From: Hydractinia symbiolongicarpus
Taxonomy: Eukaryota; Cnidaria; Hydrozoa; Anthoathecata; Hydractiniidae
Assembly (NCBI RefSeq): GCF_029227915.1
Contig: NC_079876.1
Coordinates: 5,458,001 to 5,522,000 of the forward strand
Direction: 5' to 3'
Length of the DNA: 64,000 nt
In this document: positions 51,546 to 61,436 of the stretch, piece by piece
Layout: each line of letters opens with the position of its first letter
Numbering within the stretch: the stretch's first letter is position 1
Notes under the pieces: model-generated
Databases searched by the model: none
Told to the model about the DNA's origin: nothing
The model's input: the letters and a program-made list of their open reading frames with translations, nothing else
Translations under genes and position numbers: made by a program

Positions 51546-53130
51546 TTTTCCTGTGAAAAGATCTGGCGTATCTAAAACTAGTAATTGGTCTAAAAGGAAC
51601 GCATAATTTTATTATAAGCGTTTAATAAGGTTCAATCAGGAGTGTTAATGACACTTGACTGCGATGTGGTTTGCAAAAGTAGTATGGCTTTCACCGTAGT
51701 CGAACTACATATTGCCGCATTACGTAGAATTTGGTACTGGTTTGTTTGAAATGCTCAGCTAACTTCGGCGAGCTGCAATGCTGATGTTCCCTTCCAATTC
51801 AACATGTCTACCAAAAGAGGGCTGAGGAATTGTTTTTACTGACCTGCAGTAAGTAGGTGGGAGTTGCTGTGTTTGAAATATATGATTGTGGAATGAAGAC
51901 TGAGAAAGAGTTGCAAAGAAGAAACATTACTGAAAAACATTTCTTTTTTGTATCACCTGTAAATGCAAAAGAAAAGTAGTTTCACAAAAATCATAGCGTC
52001 AACTCAATGACTATACTACACACAGGTGCCTCTTATTTTTATTTCCATTTACTGTAGAGCAAGATTTTGCTTTGTATTACTATGCTAGCAAGTGTCAACA
52101 TTAAACTGTTTAGTTTCACTTTCAACAAATTCGAAAGATCTTTTTTAATTTCAAAAGAATTTTTTTGTTATCTTGTGTTTCTTTTTTATTTAAGTAACAA
52201 GACATTTTTTAACAACACAATGAATGAAATAAGTAGCCCGCTGGTTACTTTTTGTAGCTGGTAAAAGTATAATGTATAACAATTTGTTGACGTTCATCAC
52301 AACTTTGTGTAATTGCTTTTGTGGACTCAAAGATTCTTGCAATGGAAACTTTCCAAATGATTTTTCAACATGCTATGAGGTCTATAAAGAGAATACCAGG
52401 CTTGAGAAAAAGGGTCTAATAAGACTATATAATGTTTCGCCTTAAAATCTCTAGCGTCATCTCTAGCCAAATAATTCCCGTAAATATTGCTAATTACATA
52501 CAATTTGAGTAAGAAATGGCATGGTTATTTAAATGGCAAAGGTTTTTCACTTAAGAAGTTGTAATGCTGACAGTCGTAGACAATTTTTGTGGTTCTACCA
52601 AGACGGCGAGAACGACTTTAGTGCATATACTATAGCAACCTTAGCCAGCAACCTTAGCCAGGACACAAAAATATTTAATAATGTAATTAACGATATCTGT
52701 TCTAAAACGATTTTGCTTTGGTAAATTTTTCAAGCATCTGTAGTCATTATTACATTACAGCTATAACGTATTTTTAACCTTGAATGAACATTTTGAAAGT
52801 TTCAGCCAGAAGTTACACCTTAACAAGTAACAAAATGATATTACTGAAAAACAGTGTTTTGCTTGCTATTATTCTAATAGGACTTTTTTCACTAAATATT
52901 GTGCTACATCAGTGTTCGTTTTTTCCTGTTTGTAGTTTGTTGTGTTGTGGGTTCAGCTTTAGTTTAATTTAGATACTTGTAGTTGTTGTTTGATATTTAT
53001 ATTTTGTGAACATTTTTTAATAATTTTATTCTCAAATAACTTCTTTTTTTATTGTAACAATTCTTGGTTCTTACATGAAGAAACTTATAGTGCAAATGAA
53101 ATGAAATAAAAATCTTTTAAAAAACTAATA
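51546..53130. other. AT-rich intronic sequence, no recognised feature
   Basis: Short open frames on the plus strand near 52.07-52.97 kb are low-complexity, phenylalanine/leucine-rich and lack splice or start context. Nothing resembles a known gene, RNA or repeat. Confidence 0.5.
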
Positions 53131-53134
53131 TACC

Positions 53135-53545
53135 CGTTGCCTTTATCGTATAAATCTTGAAACGCAAAAAATGTATATCATCATGCATCTTTGACAAACT
53201 TGTGCAGAGATGTTGGGATATAAAGGTTTTTGATGACGCCATCAATACGACCAATCTGAAACGAATCGGGAAATTTTTCCCATTCGATCCCAGGGTGGCC
53301 CTAGTTACCTACGCGGTAAAAATTGCCTAACGTCACCACCTCATTTCCAAGTTATTTGGACCCAAATGTTTTAAGTGCACTGTAAGCGCTTCCATAATTT
53401 AAATTAGGGTATTGACGTTACATTAATGTTATTACGTCGCACTGTAACGTCAGAAAATGTATTTCAGCAACATCAGAGAAAAATGCAAGCATACATTTGC
53501 CTGTTACAGAGAGACACACAGTCACAGTCTTTGTATTATTATACC
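53135..53545 (+). repeat. Dispersed repeat family copy 1 (5'-truncated)
   Basis: It begins near CCGTTGCCTTTATCGTATAA and follows the family order: ATCTTGAAACGC, CTTTGACAAAC, TTTTTGATGACGCCATCAA, an ACGCGGTAAAAATTGCC block, GTTATTTGGACC, TTTAAGTGCACTGTAA, TATTGACGTTA, GTAACGTCAGAAAAT, GAGAGACACACAGTCACAG, then TATTATTATA. The central palindrome is mutated (TGACGCCA). It is joined directly, head to tail, to the next copy. No coding capacity is seen. Confidence 0.75.
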
Positions 53546-53892
53546 AGTCGATGAGGCCCGTGGAAAAATCCACTCAGGCAAAAAAGAAATAGAAAGATCC
53601 GTCATTTTTAGCTGTTACTTGCACTGTTTGAAGCTTAAAACGTTGATACAATTATGTATAAGATCGCGCGGTTTGTGTCAGCGGTTAAGGAGATATATTA
53701 GTTTGCTGATGCCGCCTCCATTGTGTACAGCGTAAATTACTGAACAAGAAAAGGAATAGGATGTTGTGCTTTTGACGAACGGTTAAAGGGATATGGGGTT
53801 TTACTAAAACAAATACAGTTATTTTCACCCGTTTTCAAGTTATTTAGCCATAAAATCTAAAGTGCAATGCAGTGGCATCACTAATCTAATAC
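53546..53892 (+). repeat. Dispersed repeat family copy 2 (5' part)
   Basis: It starts with CCAGTCGATGAGGCCCGTGG followed by AAAAATCCACT, the same start as the copy at 60.7 kb. It includes a TTGTGCTTTTGACGAACGG block and a TTTTCAAGTTATTTAGCC block, then stops at the start of the next copy. Open frames across it (for example on the plus strand to 53,735) are chance. Confidence 0.65.
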
Positions 53893-54335
53893 TATATCTA
53901 TATAGTCGATAAAACCTGTGGAAAAGTTAGTTTATTCGTTGCGTCTTTTTAGAAATTTGTATACATGTTGTTTTCATCGTATAGATCTTGAAACGCTGAT
54001 CGAAAAAATAAATAGGAAAGTGTATCTTTGACAAACGGATTTAAAGGTTTTTGATGACGTCACCAACCCGTCCATTCCGAAAGGGATTCGGGGACCCAGG
54101 TTTGTAAAATTTGCCCAAATAAGTCCCAGGTGGTCCTTACTTACTTACGCGGTGAAAAATGACTGACGGCTTGACGATGTTTTAAGTGCTTTGTAAGACC
54201 TTCATTAATTTAAATTAGGATATTGACGTTAAAAAAGTGATATTGCCGTCGCGCAGTAGCGTTTGCAAAACTGACAGATTTGACACACGGAAGATTCGTA
54301 CTATTATATAAAAAAGAAGATACAGGTTTGCCTTA
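53893..54335 (+). repeat. Dispersed repeat family copy 3
   Basis: It starts at TATAGTCGATAAAACCTGTG and runs through ATCTTGAAACGCTGATC, CTTTGACAAACGG, GATGACGTCACCAACCCG, CCATTCCGAAAGGGATTCGG, a CACGGTGAAAAATG-like block, TATTGACGTTA and GACACACGG, ending CGTACTATTATATA. TGACGTCA is intact at 54,055-54,062. With copies 1 and 2 it forms a head-to-tail cluster of 1.2 kb. Confidence 0.72.
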
Positions 54336-54754
54336 CTATAAGAATTTTGTACATTTTTTTACTGAACCTAGTTTCTTTGGAGTAAGCCTAGCTGTCCTTT
54401 TTTTAGCTCTAAAAAAATGCCCGTATGTTTCGTTTGCCTAGAAAATCCGCCAAAGATGAAAAAATTCTGGATCCGCTCTTTCTGGATAAACGGAGAATGC
54501 TGATTTTTCTTTCCTCCCATTTGACGTTTTTGGGAGGATTTCAAAGTTTGAAGTTTCTGTCATGCTAATTAAAAGCAGACTTGCACGTCAGAATAATGAT
54601 AAAGAACATTACCCATTTCCTTTTGTTATATATATATTCTTGCATCTTTCTTCCATGAATGTAGTTAAAGAATTTGAAAAGGAAAAAATAATGTACAAAT
54701 GCATCTATTGTTTAGAAATTCGTGTCGAGGTTAACTAATTTAACCCAGTATTAG
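54336..54754. other. Unassigned AT-rich spacer
   Basis: No gene is seen. A GGATCCGCTC motif near 54,470 resembles a degenerate hAT-type terminus in inverted orientation to the one at 51,495, but it has no supporting target duplication. Confidence 0.35.
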
Positions 54755-55180
54755 TTAATTCAAGTTAAAATCGGATATTCGTTATTATATTATGTTCTTG
54801 CAGTTGTTAGCCGAAAGTCAAAAATCTGATATACGATATCAAATATCTGCTGGAGATATTTGACAGTTTCTCCGGCACTTTTATTCCGCTTATATATATA
54901 GTTCCTTTATAAAATTACGTGCAAATCAATCAGATGATAACTTAGAACTAATTCAAAATAAAAAAGATATCAAACAAAAGATATATTATATCGAACTCCA
55001 TCTTTTATTGTTCTCAAGAGAAGTACACAAAAGTTAAGAAATCAGATGGAGAGCTGGAAATACGCGAATGTTTTAGAGCAACAAGAAACAAGAACAACGA
55101 AAAAGACAAAAACAAATAATAATGCAATGGTGTATGATAAAACAGATATTCACCAAGGTAAAATCGCATATCGTAATCCT
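54755..55180. repeat. Left arm of a 2.8-kb-spaced inverted repeat
   Basis: The reverse complement of 57,960-58,405 matches this stretch in order: GCCGAAAGTCAAA, ATATCTGCTGGAGATATTT, TATAGTTCCTTTATAAAATT, AATCAATCAGATG, GATATCAAACAAA, CATCTTTTATTGTTCTCA, ATGGAGAGCTG, ACGCGAATGTTTTAGA, CAAGAAACAAGAA, then CAATGGTGTATGATAAAAC. Identity looks roughly 75-80% with indels. The arms are either terminal repeats of one 3.65-kb element or two inverted copies of a smaller one. The minus-strand open frame within is not supported as a gene. Confidence 0.75.
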
Positions 55181-56934
55181 TGAATACCAAGTTGCACACG
55201 GAGGTGGTCAATGATTTTGATCTTGCCTGTGTAGATGCCAGAATATAAAGTTTTTATTTTATTTAGTCACCAATGCGCACTTCTCTTCTATTTAGTCGCG
55301 TGGCTTTGACAGTACAGTTTTACTCTATACTGTCCTTTCTTTACCAATTTTCATTTTATTTAACCTTAGTCTATTTATATTTTAATTAAATTGTAATTAT
55401 TTTTAATAAATAAATATATTTATAAAAAAAATCACTCTATATTCATACCCGTTGAAACAAAACGTTTGAAAATATAAGCAGGTGCAACAAAAAAAAAATA
55501 AAAAAAATGCAAATTGTCCAACTAAATCAATGGCGCCTAACAACCGTACGTAAAAAGCGAAATCTGCTAAATCTATTCCAGAGGTACACCATGCCAGAAG
55601 TACACCAGGAAAAAAACTATATCAGATATTAAAAAAAATCCAACATATTTGGCTAAGTGAAACAAAAAAAGGTTATTACAAAATTTTCACACTGTACAGT
55701 TTGTAACACGTCATAATAAAATCAGTCTATTGCATTTAGCAACCCTTTTAAAGTTTTACACAAGATATAAGAAATCAACAGTTATCAATTCATGAAGTAG
55801 AAATATAAAATCTTTAATCATATCCGTATATTGTATATCCACCGCAATATTTCAATCCACATACTAAAGAAACAGTTTGTCCAAGGAACCCAAATTCATA
55901 TTCAAGAAAATCAATTATTTTGAATTCATGTATCAAGAAAACAGCGCACAAGTAACATTGCAGTGCTTTCGAATTTAAGAATCGAATATATTTCAAAAGA
56001 TTTCAATGCTAACAGATGTAAACATCGATTTATGTTTGTTTACACTTTTTTATGTTTAGAATGACGATAATAACAGTGGATCACCACACTGAAGTGTTTA
56101 AAACAGTCACAACAGAAAATTACCTTTCACACTTTATATGAATTCTTTTTTAGGATATACACGCTGTTTTTATAAGAATAGTGTATTTTCGTTTTCAGTC
56201 TCCCTGTTCTTAGCTTCTTTTGACAAATATTATCCTGATTATTTTTAGTATGTTCTTAGCATGACTATGGCCTGAAAATATATAATGTCTTGATAAAATA
56301 AAGCATGCTATAACTTGCTATAGCTAATGGCAAATTCTGTTCCATAACGGCCCACTGCTTTGGACAGAAAAAAGTTCAGTTTGTTTTATATGCAACAAAA
56401 AGTAATCCTCTGATCGATTTTGTCATACAAATCATACAAATTTCTTATTTAGAACAAACAACCAAGCTTGAACATATTCCTAGGATATTCTGAACTTCTG
56501 ACCCATTATTCAGAGTTTATTTTTACAAAAAAGTGCTGTAAGGAAATATTCTCCTACTCAAGAGACCACAAGGGATGTAATGTTGAAGGAAAAATTTAGC
56601 TCCGAAAGTTGAGACAATTGAAAAATTGCTATACACCTAAATTCAATTCCCGACCAGATAATCTAAACAACACATCTGCCTTTCTTTCGCGTTCTCAGTA
56701 GGTCGCTTGCTAGCGTTTTCTAGACTAAATTCCAATCAGTTTTTTGCTTCGGGTAATAAACTTCCCTTCATCCCAACAAAAAAGAATTGGAAGCGTATAC
56801 AATTGTTGATACATTTTTAATCAATTTTCTTTCTGATATTATATCATCGTACGTTTTTCTTCTTTAAAAAATAATTCAAACTAACAACACTAACTTCGTT
56901 CGACAACAATAGTTTGTTTTTTACTTTTTTGATT
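55181..56934. other. AT-rich interior of the inverted-repeat pair, no recognised gene
   Basis: Only short, AT-driven open frames occur on either strand. I looked for transposase-like motifs and recognised none, so if this is the inside of an element it is non-autonomous or decayed. Confidence 0.45.
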
Positions 56935-57463
56935 CGACCTCCCACGGGACTGGTGACAAACGTGGAGATAACGAAAGTTCGAGATAGTCGAAATAAGGAG
57001 CGTCGATCGTGAAAAAGGTCAAGATCAGAAAAGTTTGTCAATATCATGCACACATTAGAAAAACTATTTAAATTTTTAAACCTGGTCAGGTCAGGGATGG
57101 ACTATTAATCAGAAGAATCAATTATTACTATTCTTATGTTATATGTACTTAGTCATTTTAAAAACATTCAAAATGCTACTTTGCTTATTAGCAGATATAC
57201 ATCCTTATTTACAAAGGATTCTAAGCCCTGTTCTAAATTTTTTTTGTGTGTTGAAATTTACAGAAAAGATCGAGATAACGTGATAAAATGTGCTCAATGG
57301 ATCGTAAAAAAAGGTCGAGATAAAAAGTTCTAGATAACGGGTAGTCAAGGTGTTGAACGTGTTTTAGCCTACGTAAGGTTGAAATACTGAAGGGACCGAT
57401 GAAATATGGTCGAGATACGGAAAGATCGAGATAACGGGTAGTCAAGATAACAAGCACCGACTG
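56935..57463. mobile_element. Pogo/Tigger-like DNA transposon remnant
   Basis: The right end, read on the minus strand from 57,465, is TACAGTCGGTGCTTGTTATC, followed by repeated near-copies of CCGTTATCTCGA and TATCTCGACC. This is the style of mariner-superfamily pogo/Tigger termini, with TA as the target. More GAGATAAC/CGAGATA words lie at 56,960-57,010 and 57,265-57,340. No left terminus was found and no transposase is present. The short minus-strand frame across 57,233-57,520 is an artefact of these subterminal repeats. Confidence 0.5.
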
Positions 57464-57842
57464 TACATTCATATTCCAATCCGATAGACTTTCTATAAAA
57501 GTAAGCAACATCGGTCCCATAATAAAAAATGGAAATTATTGAAAAACAAATAAACTTCAAGCTAACCTCATAATGAGTAAACATTAGAATGTTTTGTAAC
57601 TTTTTCAGATTTTTTGAGGAAATGACCACAAAAAATATAAGGAAAAGTCAATCTTCTTCGTTTCGGTTTTTTTTAGTTGATAAACAACTTAATTTCGTGA
57701 GATACGGTACGCGCATAATAATCCGAGAGTAAAATTAAAATATGTAACACATTATGGTCGCGAACGGCGCTGTAGCATAAATGACAAATGGATTTTCTTG
57801 TTTGGCGGCTTACTTATATTTTTAGTAAACTTCAGTATAACG

Positions 57843-57882
57843 CCACGTCATAAGAAAGTGATCCGTGATTTGCGTGACGTGG
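57843..57882. repeat. Short inverted repeat CCACGTCA...TGACGTGG
   Basis: Perfect 8-bp arms at 57,843-57,850 and 57,875-57,882 flank a 24-base loop. Each arm contains a TGACGT half-palindrome. It lies in otherwise featureless sequence (57,466-57,959). Confidence 0.5.
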
Positions 57883-57959
57883 ACTCACATAGTTATTCAC
57901 GCAAGGGAATTAATATATAAAATTTGATTTGTTATATATGTTATATTATTGTTATATAA

Positions 57960-58405
57960 AGTATCCGATCGTACCGCGCAGAATATGTGTTTTATCATGC
58001 ACCATTGGAAGGGATATATTTTTTTTTCGTTTTTTCTTTTCGTTCTTCTTGTTTCTTGGTGTTCTAAAACATTCGCGTTTAATTTTTTTTCAGCTCTCCA
58101 TATGATTGCTTATATTTTGTGAGAACAATAAAAGATGATATCAAACAAAGGATGTATTATCCATCCTTTGTTTGATAATTTTTTTATTGTAAATTAGTTT
58201 TAACTCTCCATCTGATTGACTTGCATGTAATTTTATAAGGAACTATATGAATATAAGCAAAATATAAATGCTGGACAAACTATAAAATATCTCGAGCAGA
58301 TATTCTATATCGAATATCTGCTGATATATTTGACTCTCGGCAAATGATTTCCCGAATATGCAAAAATATTCCGTCATTTTAATTCACATTATAATTGCAG
58401 GTTTG
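57960..58405. repeat. Right arm of the 2.8-kb-spaced inverted repeat
   Basis: Inverted partner of 54,755-55,180. It has an extra feature the left arm lacks: a perfect 16-bp inverted repeat at 58,139-58,177 around a 7-base loop. Confidence 0.75.
58139..58177. repeat. Perfect 16-bp inverted repeat within the right arm
   Basis: TATCAAACAAAGGATG at 58,139-58,154 and its exact reverse complement at 58,162-58,177 are separated by TATTATC. The corresponding left-arm site keeps only ATATCAAACAAA, so the palindrome is private to this arm. It may be a small nested foldback or a template-switch product. Confidence 0.75.
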
Positions 58406-58439
58406 AAAATTTAGCTGTTATCAGCAAATACCTGCCCTA

Positions 58440-58810
58440 TTACATAAAACAATATTGTCAAAAACTTTGACAAACCGTTACAGAAGTATTGGGGTTTACA
58501 GGGAACGAATTCGGCTACCCAGGTTTGAGAAACTTACTCATGTTGATCAAGAATATCCAAGTGGTTAAAAGGACTGACATCACCATCCCCTTTCCTAGTT
58601 TTTCGGTGAGTTTTAAATGTATTGTAATGGCTTCATTCATTTAAATTTAGTAATTTACCGTGATATTTTTGTTATAGACGTCGTGACGTTTAATTTGCCA
58701 ATTAACATTTGACACATATCTATCAACATCCATCAAAGAAAAATGAAGTCATCTTTTTTCCTGTCAGAGACAGACAGACAAAGTTTTCGTATTACAATAA
58801 TGTCTGAAAC
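58440..58810 (+). repeat. Dispersed repeat family copy 4
   Basis: Recognised by ACTTTGACAAACCGTTACAG, GGGTTTACAGG, GAATTCGGCTACCCAGG, TTTTCGGTGAGTTTTAAATG, GTTATAGACGTCGTGACG, ATCCATCAAAGAAAAATGAAG and CAGAGACAGACAGAC, ending CGTATTACAATAATG. The stretch carrying the central TGACGTCA palindrome is deleted. Same orientation as copies 1-3. Confidence 0.68.
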
Positions 58811-59280
58811 AAATCAAACCACTGATATTTAACAAGAATCTAAAAATGTATCTGTCTAGTACTAGTGACCAATTGCTTTGCATATGCCAACTTTATGTAA
58901 TCCCTTGATTATGATCTACTCAGAATTTCTACAATTATCATAAAGCCAGTAATCTACTTTTTTTCTCCACAATAAGGGTAGAAACCACATAATTTTTTTT
59001 AAAATACAAAATAGACCCATTGTTACGTCAACTTTGTTTTTTAGGTCAATTAAAAAGCTTGGATATATTAAAAATCATGCACATTAAAATTTGGGCAATT
59101 AACTTCTAACCAGGTGTCAATAACATCCTACATTCACTCATTTAAACTGTTAAAAGCAAAATATTCCAAAATTTACACATTTTTAAGCCGAAATTTGCTA
59201 AAGGCAAGTATGTGTGACAACCTCTAATTATTTTAAACCAATAGATAAGTTGCAAATGTGTACAAAATGTAATATCGGTG
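58811..59280. other. AT-rich spacer, nothing recognised
   Basis: No open frame, RNA gene or repeat could be supported here. Confidence 0.45.
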
Positions 59281-59339
59281 ATATTATATTCGGTGATATT
59301 ATATTCAACTCCGCTGCGCGTCGTTGAATATAAATCACC
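59278..59339. repeat. Direct repeat plus hairpin with GC-rich loop (MITE-like end)
   Basis: GGTGATATTATATTC occurs twice in a row (from 59,278 and 59,292). The second copy is the left arm (59,292-59,309) of a hairpin whose right arm, GTTGAATATAAATCACC, lies at 59,323-59,339; it is matched except for a one-base gap and one mismatch. The 13-base loop is TCCGCTGCGCGTC. Strong symmetry in otherwise AT-rich DNA suggests the tip of a foldback or MITE element. Confidence 0.6.
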
Positions 59340-60030
59340 TCGGGTTAATAAATCTCAATGACCTATGTTTACCTATTGTATATCTACTTATAATTTATAG
59401 ATATAAGGAATAAACGAGCTGAAATTGGTTTTTCTTATCTACCACCTTCTCTTTTTAAGATCAGGTTTTATTTAACTCAATTTTGTTGATCGTTGTGGTC
59501 TGCTCTTTATATTTCTTGCCTATGTGCATGCGTGCGCATGTCCATTGTTCTAAACGCAAAATCAAAACAACTACAATCACGCTGCAACTCATCTATAAAA
59601 AAATTAATGAAGGGAACATTGTTCTGTGACTTTCTCACTTAAATATGCCGCTAGAAATAACATTTTTAAAAATTGTTATATGTTTCCGTTATTTTGATTG
59701 TAATGGAAAAATTATGAAACATTATTTTGATTGTACAGAATTGTTGTGTAAAGGGGAACAGAGGTCAAAATCTGGTTGTTTTTTTTTAATTTGAAATGAA
59801 AGAGTGTAATAAATGGATAACAGAAATTTGTTTTTCTATTGTCCATTTTTACTCTAATATCGAATAAATGCAATTTAAAATTTCAATGATTAGGAAATCA
59901 TAGTCCCGTTTATACTCGTATTATACTTAACAAAATTAGGACCAGCAAAGCTAACAGGTGACCAGAAACTTTGATATGTAGACACTGAAGCATATTTATA
60001 CATGATATCCTTTTACACAAAATACATCCA
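59340..60030. other. AT-rich spacer, nothing recognised
   Basis: I see no gene, RNA or clear repeat. TGCATGCGTGCGCATG-like alternating purine-pyrimidine sequence near 59,525-59,541 is short. Confidence 0.45.
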
Positions 60031-60031
60031 T

Positions 60032-60712
60032 ATAATAATACGCTAAGTGTGTCTGTCTATGTGTCTGTGATAGGCAAAGTGGATGTCTTCATTTTCCTTT
60101 GATGTTGCCGAAAAATGCATCTCTAATATGTCAAATTTTCTGACGTTACGGCACGACGAAAATAACACTACTTTAACGTCAATATCCTATATTAAATTTA
60201 TGAAACCATTACAGTGCACCTAAAACTTTGAGGCCAAATAACTTAGAAACGAGGTGATGACGTCCATGATTTTTCACCGCGTGGGTAACTAGGGACCACC
60301 TAGGATCAATTTGGGTAATTTTCCCAAACTTGGATCCCCGAATCCGTTTCGGAATGGACGGGTTGATGACGTCATCAAAAAAACTTTAAACCCTAATATT
60401 TCTGCAACCGTTTCTCAAAGGTACATCATCTTATACATTTTCTTGATCAGCGTTTCAAGATCTATACAAAGAAGGCAGTAGGAATACAAATCTCTCAAAA
60501 AAATTTTTTGTCTTCACGGGTCATTTCTGACGTCAGCAAAATTTTTAAACCCTCCTATCTCAATAACCGATCATCAAAAGCACATGATCATATACATTTT
60601 CCTGATCAGCGCTTTAATCTAAATTTTTTTTAGTGGATGAGTTGCTGACGTCATCAAAATTTTTATCCTGCCTTAGTGGATTTTTCCACGGGCCTTACCG
60701 ACTAGTAATAAT
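60032..60712 (-). repeat. Dispersed repeat family copy 5 (most complete)
   Basis: Minus-strand copy, reading from 60,712: CTAGTCGGTAAGGCCCGTGG, a GCTGACGTCA-type block three times over, CTTGAAACGCTGATCAAG, CCGTCCATTCCGAAACGG, ACGCGGTGAAAAATC, TATTGACGTTAAAG, CGTAACGTCAGAAAAT, GACACATAGACAGAC, ending TATTATTATA. Three TGACGTCA palindromes lie at 60,367-60,374, 60,528-60,535 and 60,646-60,653; the first extends to a 16-bp perfect palindrome. The unit is internally repetitive: its CTGATCA...TTTTGA...GACGTCA module occurs twice. No coding region. Confidence 0.75.
60363..60378. promoter_or_regulatory. 16-bp perfect palindrome TTGATGACGTCATCAA with a CRE core
   Basis: The core TGACGTCA is the consensus site of CREB/ATF-type bZIP proteins. 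It sits inside dispersed repeat copy 5 and is matched by intact cores in that copy's other modules and in copy 3. Whether it binds a factor here, or is a structural part of the element, is unknown. Confidence 0.5.
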
Positions 60713-61436
60713 ATAATAGGAAGACATAAGATGTCTAGCGTTCATATGGTATTCCATTTAAACAACGCTACCTATACGCATCTATTACTAATACAATAAT
60801 AACCACTTTCCCCGGGCCGTACCGCAAAATATCGCCTGAGGTCTAAGTGCCAACCGAGGTCGGTGTCGGTGCAACTAAGTTACTGTTCTTATAATAATAT
60901 AATCCACTAGCACTACTTTCGTTAACTCAAGGTCACAATTCGAAACAGTCCTGTCTAAAAACAAACATTCTGTGCAGAATAAATTTCTGTAAACGAAACA
61001 TTACGATGCTCGACACTTACAGAAGAATGTGAAAAGTAGAATGTGCAACTAAAATTTAGTTACAGCGTATATTGAAGTAAATTTTTTAACTAGCTACGCT
61101 AGCTAGCCAAGAATAACATGGGCTTTAACAAGTTTTATATTTACTGAGTAACCAAAAAGCTGAAGGAACGAGTCTGAAAATAGGAGGAGACGTATTTGTT
61201 TTTATTTCGTCGTCCTGTATTTAGTATCTTTAATAAAACTGGATATTAGATCATCGTTTTTTATGGACTATGTGGATAGTTAACTAGCGATGTTGAAGAA
61301 GCATCCAGACAGAGTGTTGTTGAATCTGGTTATTTTAACTGTAAAACTTGACATTGTTGTTGTTTCTATCCTATGAAAACGTTTTTATCGATAAATGTAT
61401 TGTAAGAGTTAGATAAATAATCATTTTCAATGCTTC
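60713..61436. other. Spacer with a short dispersed-repeat fragment
   Basis: CTTTCCCCGGGCCGTACCG near 60,808-60,826 resembles the start of the dispersed family on the minus strand (CGGTA(C/A)GGCCCG), followed by unrelated sequence. The rest, to 61,436, shows no gene or repeat. Confidence 0.4.

Noticed and set aside
54455-54490. Second hAT-like end (GGATCCGCTC) that could pair with 51,495
   Set aside because: Only about 10 of 13 bases resemble the other end, and no 8-bp target duplication was found.
55014-57629. Minus-strand open frames of 60-95 codons between 55.0 and 57.6 kb
   Set aside because: They fall in inverted-repeat arms or pogo-like subterminal repeats, are low-complexity, and have no splice or family support.
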